Shown one piece after another: positions 45,248-53,149 of a stretch of 64,000 nt of DNA (its first letter is position 1; each line of letters starts with the position of its first letter). The DNA is taken from contig DJGZ01000022.1 of assembly GCA_002433025.1 (NCBI GenBank), positions 62,001-126,000 of the forward strand, in the 5' to 3' direction. Below the pieces are notes generated by a model, which was not told the origin of the DNA, searched no databases, and worked only from the letters and a program-made list of their open reading frames with translations. The DNA comes from Bacteroidales bacterium UBA5833. Its GTDB lineage: Bacteria; Bacteroidota; Bacteroidia; Bacteroidales; Lentimicrobiaceae. A program made the translations under genes and the position numbers.

Positions 45248-45885
45248 GAAAAAGTTACTATATACTTATTGCTTTCCTTACCTGGTTTATACTGAGTTCG
45301 AGGTCGTGCGGCCCGGAAGAGAGACAGAAAGCCGGAAGAGAAAAGGCCGATCTTGAGCAATCCAGGGAAAGGATCAGGACTGAATTTGAAGCGGATATCC
45401 TGCCAGAACAGTCATTGAGGGCCTTCGAGATCAATGCAAAACAAAAGATCATGGATTATGGCGATTACATGGGCATCGCTTTCAATGAAAATCTGGATAC
45501 AGCCCTCAGGGCTGAGGCTGAACGTATGATCAGCAGTATGTTTACCAGTGAAGATATTGCCTTAAAGAGGCATCTGGGTTTAATCACCACCAACAAAACC
45601 CTTAAAATCAAAGATACGGCTGGTCAGCACTGCATCTCCGGTTTTGAGTCAATCTTTTTCAAAATTGAGCATATACTTATTACTAAGCCGCTCCGGCCGG
45701 TCGGGGAATCCTGTTTCACCGGGCAATTAAATTTTAGTTGCACCACAGTAACATACACAAAAACAGACACGTTAAATCTGGGAAAAGAAAACCTGAGTGC
45801 ATTATTTTACGCCCGTAAACTTCCCAAAGCATTCGGTAACGACACGCTGCTGATGTGGAGTGTGTTTCTGGGAGAGATCAGGTAA
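45244..45885 (+). CDS. Exported protein of the 44.3 kb pair, unknown
   Basis: I do not recognise this 213-residue protein. It has an N-terminal hydrophobic segment (YYILIAFLTWFILSS) ending near a cysteine, which might be a poor lipobox. A charged coiled-coil-like stretch (RQKAGREKADLEQSRERIRTEFEAD in several charged runs) precedes a mixed domain. Start and upstream stop overlap by ATGA, so translation is coupled to the membrane protein before it. They may form a complex across the envelope. Confidence 0.6.
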   Translation: MRKSYYILIAFLTWFILSSRSCGPEERQKAGREKADLEQSRERIRTEFEADILPEQSLRAFEINAKQKIMDYGDYMGIAFNENLDTALRAEAERMISSMFTSEDIALKRHLGLITTNKTLKIKDTAGQHCISGFESIFFKIEHILITKPLRPVGESCFTGQLNFSCTTVTYTKTDTLNLGKENLSALFYARKLPKAFGNDTLLMWSVFLGEIR

Positions 45886-45981
45886 CTGCATCCGCTGATA
45901 TTTCATCCCCCTCCGGACCTTCCTCAATAAAAAAGTTGAGCAAACTCAATCCCGGGCTTGTGCCCCTCACCCTCTGAATGC

Positions 45982-46012
45982 TTGCCGGGGAATGCTGTGA
46001 GGGCTAATTTTG
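45982..46012 (+). promoter_or_regulatory. Bacteroidota promoter for the OsmC gene
   Basis: TTG at 45982-45984 and TAATTTTG at 46005-46012 are separated by 20 nt. The ATG at 46034 lies 21 nt after the box. Confidence 0.62.
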
Positions 46013-46033
46013 CAGCATCAAAAATTCAGCAAC

Positions 46034-46456
46034 ATGAAACAGACTTTAAATACTTCCTGGAACGGCAATATGCAGTTTGATGCGCTGGTAAGCGGACATC
46101 ATGTAATTATGGACGCGAAAGCGGAAGTGGGCGGACAGGATGCCGGCCCCAGGCCCAAAGAACTGATGCTGGCCTCACTGGCAGGCTGCACCGGAATGGA
46201 CGTAATCTCCATCCTGAAAAAAATGCGGGTGGAACCCAAAACCTTCAATATCCGCATAGAAGCCGAGGTGACTGAAGAACATCCGAAACACTACAGCGGC
46301 ATGCACCTTATTTATGAATTCTCCGGGGACGGGCTGGATGAGGAAAAACTACGTAAAGCCATTGATCTTTCTCAGGACCGTTACTGCGGCGTTTCGGTGG
46401 TTTACCGCAAAGCAATGCCCATCACTTACGAAATCAGGATACTGGAAAACGAATAA
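46034..46456 (+). CDS. OsmC/Ohr family peroxiredoxin-like protein
   Basis: A 140-residue OsmC-family protein starting at the ATG at 46034. It has both redox cysteines, C52 in LAGCTGMD and C118 in RYCGVS, at the expected spacing. OsmC proteins reduce organic hydroperoxides, usually with lipoylated or dithiol donors. It lies ahead of the thioredoxin genes, in keeping with a thiol-peroxide function. Confidence 0.92.
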   Translation: MKQTLNTSWNGNMQFDALVSGHHVIMDAKAEVGGQDAGPRPKELMLASLAGCTGMDVISILKKMRVEPKTFNIRIEAEVTEEHPKHYSGMHLIYEFSGDGLDEEKLRKAIDLSQDRYCGVSVVYRKAMPITYEIRILENE

Positions 46457-46530
46457 AGTTCTTCCTGCATCTTCAACAGATTAACCAACGACTTCAATCC
46501 AAATATTTAAAAATCAAAAACAATAAGACA

Positions 46531-46887
46531 ATGCTCTACACCAACCTTCACCATGTAATGACAGCTGCTGAACATCAGAAGCTGATAAACGAAAACGAAA
46601 ATGTCATGATCTGCTGCGGCCGCATGGGCCCCATGTGTATTCCCGTTTACGGAATTATGGAAGATCTCGAAGAGGAATACAAACATGTGAAATTTGCCGA
46701 TATGGAATTTGACAATCCTGAGGCTTATGTGATCCGTAATGTTCCTGAAGTGCGCGGATTTATGGGGATTCCCTTCACCATGTATTATAAAAACGGCAAA
46801 CTGGTAAAAGCCACTTCCAGTATCCAGAGTATGAGCCAGGTAAGGGCCATCCTTGACAATGAATTTGCTCCTGTAACAGTCAGCTAA
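46531..46887 (+). CDS. Thioredoxin-fold protein with displaced cysteines
   Basis: A 118-residue thioredoxin-fold protein. Strand and helix pattern, the cis-proline (P81 in GIPFTMYY) and NGKLVKA all match thioredoxin. The active-site position instead reads CCGRMGPMC (C28, C29, C36), with methionines where CGPC would have its cysteines. It could make an unusual disulfide or act as a binding subunit. It is 143 bp ahead of trxB and probably in the same transcript. Confidence 0.75.
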   Translation: MLYTNLHHVMTAAEHQKLINENENVMICCGRMGPMCIPVYGIMEDLEEEYKHVKFADMEFDNPEAYVIRNVPEVRGFMGIPFTMYYKNGKLVKATSSIQSMSQVRAILDNEFAPVTVS

Positions 46888-47031
46888 TCTGACTCCGGAT
46901 ATTTCATGAACCGGAATAACCTGAGGACCTGTTTATCTGCCAGACACCTCATGTCATTCCGGTTCCAGGTAATTTATCATAAGACTTTAGAAGGGACTCC
47001 GGATTCCCGCTAAGCTTTCCGGAATTTGAAA

Positions 47032-47994
47032 ATGAATACAAATAACCACTTCGATGCCATTGTTATAGGCGGAGGCCCCGCGGGGATGACTGCCGGCATT
47101 TACCTTTCACGTGCCCGGCTGAAAACACTGATTATCAGTGATGGTGTGCTGGGCGGTCAGATGGTTTTGACCCATGAAATTGCAAACTACCCCGGGGTGG
47201 AAAGCATTTCGGGTTACCAGCTTTCCAACATTATGAAAAAGCAGGCCAAAAGCTTCGGCTGCGTGATAAAGAGCAATTCCCGGGTTACTGATCTGCAAAT
47301 TGAGGGTGAAATAAAATCTGTAACCCTTTCCGATGGAACTACATATACTTCAAATGCCATCATCCTGACGCCCGGCGGCCGCTCACGCACCCTCAATGTA
47401 CCCGGAGAGGCTGCATTCAAAGGGCAGGGGATTTCCTATTGCGCTACCTGCGACGGAGATTTCTTCACGGGGAAAGAAATTGTGGTGGTCGGTGGCGGCA
47501 ACTCCGCCCTCGAAGAGGCGGTGTCACTGACCAAATATGCCACCAAAGTCACCATTGTTCACCAGTTCGACCATTTCCAGGCATTTGAATACGCTGTGGA
47601 AGAGGCAAAAGCCAACCCTAAAATTCATTTCATCATGGAGTCAACCATTACCGGATTCCATGGAAATGAAAAACTGGAGCGCGTGGATATTAAAAACATC
47701 AAAACCGGAGAAGTGCAAAACTTCGCAACCGACGGGGTGTTTATCTTTATCGGATATGTTCCGAATACCGAATTTCTTAAGGGTAAAGTTGATATGAACC
47801 AGTGGAACGAAATCCTGGTAAACAGCGACATGGCCACCAGTATTCCGGGCGTTTACGCTGCCGGTGACTCCATCGTGAAGCGTTACCGTCAGGTTACAAC
47901 CGCCGTTGGCGACGGGACCATTGCCGCTCTGGCTGCATCGGGCTATATCCATCAACTGAAATCCAGGCATCTCCACGAAACTTTAGCTCACTGA
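47032..47994 (+). CDS. trxB: Thioredoxin reductase
   Basis: A 320-residue low-molecular-weight thioredoxin reductase, starting at the ATG at 47032. It has the FAD motif GGGPAG (13-18), redox pair CATC (C137, C140), NADPH motif GGGNSA (154-159) and the final FAD segment GVYAAGDS. It reduces the thioredoxin encoded 1 bp downstream and possibly the variant upstream. The electron donor is presumed NADPH, but its specificity motif was not examined in depth. Confidence 0.95.
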   Translation: MNTNNHFDAIVIGGGPAGMTAGIYLSRARLKTLIISDGVLGGQMVLTHEIANYPGVESISGYQLSNIMKKQAKSFGCVIKSNSRVTDLQIEGEIKSVTLSDGTTYTSNAIILTPGGRSRTLNVPGEAAFKGQGISYCATCDGDFFTGKEIVVVGGGNSALEEAVSLTKYATKVTIVHQFDHFQAFEYAVEEAKANPKIHFIMESTITGFHGNEKLERVDIKNIKTGEVQNFATDGVFIFIGYVPNTEFLKGKVDMNQWNEILVNSDMATSIPGVYAAGDSIVKRYRQVTTAVGDGTIAALAASGYIHQLKSRHLHETLAH

Positions 47995-47995
47995 T

Positions 47996-48415
47996 ATGTC
48001 AACAGGTCTGATTATTGCCATCACCATTGTCGCACTTTTTGCAGTTTACATGATTTATTCTTTCAGAAGAATGAAAAACATGTCCGCTGTGCCCGAAAGC
48101 GAAAAGATCATCACCCTTACCGACAAAAGCTTCCAGAACCAGATTAAAAAAGGATTGGTCATGGTCGATTTCTGGGCCGAATGGTGTATGCCCTGCAAAG
48201 TCATGGGCCCGGTGCTGAATGAACTGGCCGAAAGTTCCGATTTTCAAGCCGTTGTAGCCAAACTGAATGTGGATCATTATCAGTCTGTCTCACAACAATT
48301 CGGCGTCAGGGGGATCCCTACCATCATCCTTTTTAAAAACGGGAAGGAAGTGGACCGCATAGTCGGGATTAATCCGAAAGATTTCCTTATCAAACAGGTG
48401 AACAAACATTTGTAA
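47996..48415 (+). CDS. Membrane-anchored thioredoxin
   Basis: A 139-residue protein with one N-terminal helix (LIIAITIVALFAVYMIY) followed by basic residues (FRRMKN) and a complete thioredoxin domain with WCMPC (C64, C67) and the cis-proline GIPT. Positive residues after the helix suggest that the thioredoxin domain faces the cytoplasm, where TrxB can reduce it. The active-site dipeptide MP instead of GP may shift its redox potential. One base separates it from trxB. Confidence 0.9.
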   Translation: MSTGLIIAITIVALFAVYMIYSFRRMKNMSAVPESEKIITLTDKSFQNQIKKGLVMVDFWAEWCMPCKVMGPVLNELAESSDFQAVVAKLNVDHYQSVSQQFGVRGIPTIILFKNGKEVDRIVGINPKDFLIKQVNKHL

Positions 48416-48498
48416 GATCTGAGTTGTTTAACAGCGGTTTACAAAATATTTGAACCTGGATAAACAGGAAAATTGTTAACCAACAAATCCAAATATCA

Positions 48499-48972
48499 AT
48501 GAAGATCAGCGATTTGCTCTCATTTCTACTGGTACTGACAGTTATTTCTGTTTCAGGCCAGCAAACAGGTATTGAAAAGCAGGCTGTTATGATTGAAAAT
48601 CAGAGCAGTTATGGTTTTACCGAAACAATGGAAGTGCTTTCAAAAACAATTGCAGAGAAGGGTTGGAAAATCACTGTCATCCATGATCTTCAGGAAACCA
48701 TGAAGAAAAACGGAAAAGAAGTGTTGCCGGTGAAAGTGATTGAATTGTGCAATCCCGCTCATGCTTTCGGGATCCTTTCGAAGGATGAATACCGTGATGT
48801 GAGCCCCATGCTTCCCTGCCGGATTTCAGTATATGAGAAGTCTGACGGAAATACATACGTTTCGCGTATGAATGCACCCGCCTTCGCGGCAATGATTGGC
48901 GGGGATGCCGCAGCAACCATGGTAAAGGCCTACAACGAAACCGAAGAAATGCTCAAACTGGTTTTGCAATAA
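48499..48972 (+). CDS. Exported DUF302 protein
   Basis: A 157-residue protein with a signal peptide (MKISDLLSFLLVLTVISVSGQ) and a DUF302 domain (SSYGFTETMEVLSKTIAEKGW, VKVIELCNPAHAFGIL, MLPCRISVYE). DUF302 proteins are small alpha/beta folds of poorly known function, often near redox or sulfur genes. It follows the thioredoxin genes by about 80 bp; it may share their transcript. Confidence 0.85.
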   Translation: MKISDLLSFLLVLTVISVSGQQTGIEKQAVMIENQSSYGFTETMEVLSKTIAEKGWKITVIHDLQETMKKNGKEVLPVKVIELCNPAHAFGILSKDEYRDVSPMLPCRISVYEKSDGNTYVSRMNAPAFAAMIGGDAAATMVKAYNETEEMLKLVLQ

Positions 48973-49000
48973 TTGCCTTAATCCAAAACCAACCAACCGG

Positions 49001-49030
49001 GCCGGCGGAGTGATAAACCTGCCGGCTTTT
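49001..49030 (+). terminator. Weak terminator after the DUF302 gene
   Basis: A short GCCGGC / GCCGGC stem (49001-49006 with 49021-49026) with a 14-nt loop is followed by TTTTT. It lies between convergent genes. Confidence 0.55.
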
Positions 49031-49046
49031 TCATTTCCGGGAACGC

Positions 49047-52000
49047 TCAGGGTGTCATCCTGCTGACAAAGTTCGCGGCGTTATTATCCAGCAAAGTCAT
49101 ATCGGCTGAATCAGTAACTCCGTCTCCATTCACATCCGAAAGAAGATATCCTGTTGCAAAACCCTGCGCGTCATTATCCACCACTGTCATATCCGCCGAA
49201 TCCACCACTCCGTCCTGATTCACATCTCCGGCAAAAATCAGGAAAACATCTCCGGCAGGTTTAAGATTGCCGCCCCAGGCCCTGGTAGCAGCATCGGAAA
49301 AATTATAATCTGTACTTGCATTACTGAATGAAACAGGACCGCTGCTCCATGTTTCAATGCTGTTCCGGTGTTTTATCACAATAAAATAATCTGACGAAAT
49401 TTCCGGCGGCAGTGTGAACTGAGCATTGCCGACAATGTCGAGGAACACTAAAAAAGGACCCGCAGTCAGTTCATAGGGCGCTTCAGCCTCCCGGAGTTCC
49501 ACCTGAATCTGGTCAGCGATTTCACCGGGGAACTGGTCTCCAGCCTCATTTTTCGCCTTGTTCATTCCCGGGCCCTGATACAAACCCTCGAGTAAAACGG
49601 TCAGATTCAGGACTTTCTCCTGTAAGCCTTGCTGAGTAAGCGTAACCTGTGCCGGTTCCAGACCAGGAACAACAACAGTAATGACGGCCACCCGCTGCGT
49701 ACTCCCTGTATTTGCCTCATAATCCGCAACCAAAGCCCCGTTCCCGTTTCCTGATGGCGTAACCACACACCATTCCTGATCTGAAAAAGCCTCCCAAACG
49801 CTGTTGGACTCCACCGTAAAATCAGTGTTACCGGAAGCCGCATCAACCATCAGGTTTGAAGGCGTGACCGATAAGGTGCGGAATGTTCCTGAAACCATTA
49901 TATCATCCACACATATCCCATAACCGTATTTTGCGTTGCCTTCGAAAGCAATACAACAGGTTTCCGAAGCATCCGGCAAATCAAGGGTGTGCATTGTCCA
50001 CGAAGCTATGTTCTGAGTGTATGCCTGAAGCAGTATCCATTCACTGTCAGCGCTGGTCCGGTAGAAGACCCTGAGCTCATCCTGATCGGGCGACCAGAAA
50101 GCCTGGGTGTGCCAGAATTGCAGGGAGGGATTGATCAATGCACTCAGGTTCAGGGGCGGACTGATCAGCCGGGTTTTGTTATCTGCTGAAGAATTATCCT
50201 TCAGACAGGCATTGTAAGCGCCTCCGTGCGCTGTTTCCGGGTTACTGCTGCCATTTCCGGTAACGAAATTCCAGCTGATCCCCGAATTATTCACCTGCTC
50301 CTGGGTCCAGCATGCGGGGATCAGGCCTCCGTTCTCGAAATCCTCGGTAAAGGGAAACTGTTGAATGATATCGCAACTGGTGGTAAACTGCCTGTTTTCT
50401 CCGTAAACGGTACCTTCACTATTTGTTGCATAAGCCCTCGCGTAGTAAGTCGTACTGGCAGAAAGGCCCGAAATAAGGCTGATAAATGAGCCCGCACCGC
50501 TTCCATCCAGGGTGTGCTGGCCTGACAGCGACGGATTGACGGAGGTGCCCCAGCAGACGCCACGGGCGGTAACCGGAGAACCCCCTTCACAAATCACCCC
50601 ACCTCCACAGGTCGCCGAGCCTGATGTTATATGAGTAACACCGGATGTTGTGACACCCGCAGAGGGAATTAGCTCAATATTTTGCGTAATTGCACTGAAA
50701 TCCCCGATGGTCAGATTGCTGAAAGTCTGCGTGTGGTAACAGGGAGCACTTACCTGCAGGGTGTATGTTCCGGCTTTTACTGGCCTGTAGAAATCACCAT
50801 GAAGCGCCGAAGAATAAACTTCCGAATTATCCGCATCATGTCCGGCAAGGGTGATTTTTGCCTGTACGGGCAGTCCTGATATCTGCTCAGTTACCGATCC
50901 CCTGAAACCGTATGTTGCCTGCTTCATTAAATTCAGCATACTGCGGTAATTGTAATTCCAGTAGTCTGGTAGCTGGGCGGCAGCCACCATTTTGGTGGCG
51001 GATATTTCAATGGTAACTTCCCGGCAACGCCTGAAATAATTCATATAGTCCTGCCGGCCTCCGGTAATGCGGTACCAGGCATAGCCGTTGGTGATCCCGT
51101 TATCCAGATCGTCCATGTACCATGAAGGGCTATGGGCCTGGCAGGTATCGGCGTATTCGCGGCTAACCATAACCCACCAGCTGTTATCTGCTGTCTGTCT
51201 GCTCCAGGTATCCCACGGGTAGTTCACCACTTCAATACCTCCGTGAAAGTTGGCCCCGGCTACAAAACTGCGCTGTTCCGCAAAATTCATAAAAGCGACG
51301 GTCTCCGGTTGCCATGCATTTCCGTCGGGATGGTCACCTTCGGCAGGATCCGGATAGTTGCGGTTCAGATCCACAAAATTTGCATTGAAACGGCGTGCAC
51401 CGCTCACAGAACTGTTGCCCCCGTAGTATGTTCCGTCGGGGTTGGCCAGTGGACAAATGTATATTTCCATATTGTCAACCAGGTTCGTAACCTCAGGATC
51501 AGTGCCATAATTCTGCAGCAGGTATTCAATCAGGTGCAGCATCAATACATAACCGGTGGTTTCATCTCCATGCATGGATGAAGAATAGAAAAATTCCGGT
51601 TCGGCCTCGTCATCTGCAGCATTGTCAGAAATTTTAACTACAAGCAATTTGCGCCCGCTTGCCAGGTTGCCGATATTTTGCACGCGGCAAAGCGAAGGAT
51701 ACAGGGTCTGGAAATCCGTCATAATCGCTTCATAAGCCTCATAAGTCGGGTAAAAATTCCAAACGGTACGGGTAGCATCCGATAATTCAATCCGGTCGCG
51801 CATAATTACACCCGGTGCATCGCCCGGATGCGGAAGAATGGTAATATCATAGCCCGGTCCGGTGAACTTATCAAACTGTTTACGGTTTGCGTAAGCCCAG
51901 ACCGTATCGTTCATGATTTTATCCACAGAAATCTGCCGGGAGACAGATATCAGGTCCATCCCCTTTGTAAAAGGAAAGCAAAAATAGATTTCCTGATTAT

Positions 52001-52091
52001 CAGGTGAAATCCGCGCTTCCGGATACTGGGCGCTGACCTCCTGAACGATAACCGTAAAGAGACAGAACAGAATCAGTAGTTGTAATTTCAT
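49047..52091 (-). CDS. Secreted M14 zinc carboxypeptidase with BACON and dockerin-like domains
   Basis: A 1014-residue secreted protein. Order: signal peptide; propeptide-like region; M14 carboxypeptidase (about 115-390) with zinc ligands H174, E177 (MHGDE) and H283 (NFHGG), DLNRNY, and base E362 (VTIEIS); carboxypeptidase-regulatory-like domain; Fn3-like domain; adhesin-type jelly roll; BACON-like domain (LSVTPSNLMVDAASG); and a C-terminal pair of dockerin-type EF-hand repeats (DVNQDGVVDSADM, DVNGDGVTDSADM). There is no T9SS sorting domain, unlike the C25 peptidases. The dockerin-like end suggests calcium-dependent anchoring to an unknown partner. Confidence 0.88.
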   Translation of the reverse strand: MKLQLLILFCLFTVIVQEVSAQYPEARISPDNQEIYFCFPFTKGMDLISVSRQISVDKIMNDTVWAYANRKQFDKFTGPGYDITILPHPGDAPGVIMRDRIELSDATRTVWNFYPTYEAYEAIMTDFQTLYPSLCRVQNIGNLASGRKLLVVKISDNAADDEAEPEFFYSSSMHGDETTGYVLMLHLIEYLLQNYGTDPEVTNLVDNMEIYICPLANPDGTYYGGNSSVSGARRFNANFVDLNRNYPDPAEGDHPDGNAWQPETVAFMNFAEQRSFVAGANFHGGIEVVNYPWDTWSRQTADNSWWVMVSREYADTCQAHSPSWYMDDLDNGITNGYAWYRITGGRQDYMNYFRRCREVTIEISATKMVAAAQLPDYWNYNYRSMLNLMKQATYGFRGSVTEQISGLPVQAKITLAGHDADNSEVYSSALHGDFYRPVKAGTYTLQVSAPCYHTQTFSNLTIGDFSAITQNIELIPSAGVTTSGVTHITSGSATCGGGVICEGGSPVTARGVCWGTSVNPSLSGQHTLDGSGAGSFISLISGLSASTTYYARAYATNSEGTVYGENRQFTTSCDIIQQFPFTEDFENGGLIPACWTQEQVNNSGISWNFVTGNGSSNPETAHGGAYNACLKDNSSADNKTRLISPPLNLSALINPSLQFWHTQAFWSPDQDELRVFYRTSADSEWILLQAYTQNIASWTMHTLDLPDASETCCIAFEGNAKYGYGICVDDIMVSGTFRTLSVTPSNLMVDAASGNTDFTVESNSVWEAFSDQEWCVVTPSGNGNGALVADYEANTGSTQRVAVITVVVPGLEPAQVTLTQQGLQEKVLNLTVLLEGLYQGPGMNKAKNEAGDQFPGEIADQIQVELREAEAPYELTAGPFLVFLDIVGNAQFTLPPEISSDYFIVIKHRNSIETWSSGPVSFSNASTDYNFSDAATRAWGGNLKPAGDVFLIFAGDVNQDGVVDSADMTVVDNDAQGFATGYLLSDVNGDGVTDSADMTLLDNNAANFVSRMTP

Positions 52092-52203
52092 AAGAAACGC
52101 TTATCAGATGATTTAAAATTGCCTGAAATCATCAGCGGCAAACAGGAAAAGGATAACAGAATTGATGTTATCCTTGAAAAACAGTATTGAACCCGGCAGG
52201 CGT

Positions 52204-52668
52204 TCAATAATCCAAGGTAAGAATCCTGCCTTCGGTAAAGTTGAAAAACTGATCTTTCTGAGCGAGTACAACCCCGGGCATAAGATCAGCCTCGCTTTTA
52301 CCGGCAGCTTTGAGGCATGAGGGGCAGGCAAAAATGGTAACGCTCTTGTCGATGAGCAGTTTCAACGATTCTTTAGAGCTGGGGAAAGTCGGATAGCTTA
52401 TGTCTATTGCATCATTCAGCACAACTTCAATCCCTTTAATGTCAAAATACAACAGCACATCCTTGTCTTCGGCCATCATTACCGCCTGTTTCAGCGCCAT
52501 CACCACCTTGTGCGGATTTTCAGGGCCGCTTGAAATATGGTAGAATACGCCGTCGCGGGGAAGCTCAACCGCGGATCCACCGGTTACTTCCGGCTCTTTT
52601 ACAATGGTCTGGGTACAGGATGCAGCGATTAACGCCAGGGCGATCAGCCCGAAAATCATTCTTTTCAT
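52204..52668 (-). CDS. DsrE-family lipoprotein
   Basis: A 155-residue protein with a good lipobox (LIAASC) after a signal peptide, so it is likely anchored in the membrane on the periplasmic side. The rest fits the DsrE/DsrF-like fold (VVMALKQAVMMAEDKDVLLYFD, FACPSCLKAAG). Cysteines in FACPSC sit at the position where sulfur-transfer members carry the active cysteine. DsrE proteins usually act in cytosolic sulfur relay, so the lipoprotein form is unusual. Confidence 0.78.
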   Translation of the reverse strand: MKRMIFGLIALALIAASCTQTIVKEPEVTGGSAVELPRDGVFYHISSGPENPHKVVMALKQAVMMAEDKDVLLYFDIKGIEVVLNDAIDISYPTFPSSKESLKLLIDKSVTIFACPSCLKAAGKSEADLMPGVVLAQKDQFFNFTEGRILTLDY

Positions 52669-52757
52669 AAGCACAGATGTTTAAATCAGTATAAAAGTAT
52701 GGAATAATAGCGCAGAATGCAATATTTATTTCAGACGAATATTTATTCTGTAGCCAT

Positions 52758-52973
52758 CTATTCTCCGGCTATGATAATGGTTTCGCTGTTGAAGTCGACT
52801 CGGTCTCCCGGAAAAAGTTTTTTGCGTTTTTGCAATTCAACCTGGCCGTTTACTTTTACATGGCCCGAAGTGATTTCGAGATTGGCCTCCCCGCCGGTTT
52901 CGGCAAGTCCGAGCAATTTCATCAACTGATTCAGCTGTATGTAAGGGTATCCTGACAGGGTGAAAGTTCTCAT
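52758..52973 (-). CDS. S4-domain RNA-binding protein
   Basis: A 71-residue protein of the YbcJ/S4-like type, starting at the ATG at 52973. The S4 motif runs from IQLNQLMKLLGLAETGGEA to HVKVNGQVELQKRKKLFPGDRV in its usual order. Small S4 proteins bind structured RNA, often rRNA or tRNA. The start is supported by a promoter at 52988-53018. Confidence 0.88.
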   Translation of the reverse strand: MRTFTLSGYPYIQLNQLMKLLGLAETGGEANLEITSGHVKVNGQVELQKRKKLFPGDRVDFNSETIIIAGE

Positions 52974-52987
52974 AGGCACAGTTTTTT

Positions 52988-53018
52988 CAAAATTAAATGA
53001 TTTGCCGGATTCAGGCAA
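52988..53018 (-). promoter_or_regulatory. Bacteroidota promoter for the S4 gene
   Basis: On the minus strand TTG (53016-53018) and TAATTTTG (52988-52995) are 20 nt apart. The start ATG at 52973 lies 14 nt after the box. Confidence 0.6.
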
Positions 53019-53120
53019 TTACAGGCGGCTTTATATTTTGTGTCAGCTGGCAGGCCGGTAGTGATTTCATGAATTAACCCTTACTCGGGCAATTTGTGCC
53101 GTCCATCCGTTCGCTTTTCT

Positions 53121-53128
53121 TATTTTTG
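53121..53128 (+). promoter_or_regulatory. TAnnTTTG -7 box for the cysteate synthase-like gene
   Basis: TATTTTTG followed by GCGGC lies 21 nt before the ATG at 53150. A TTTG occurs 24 nt upstream, wider than ideal. Confidence 0.5.
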
Positions 53129-53149
53129 CGGCTGATCTAATCTGTTATC

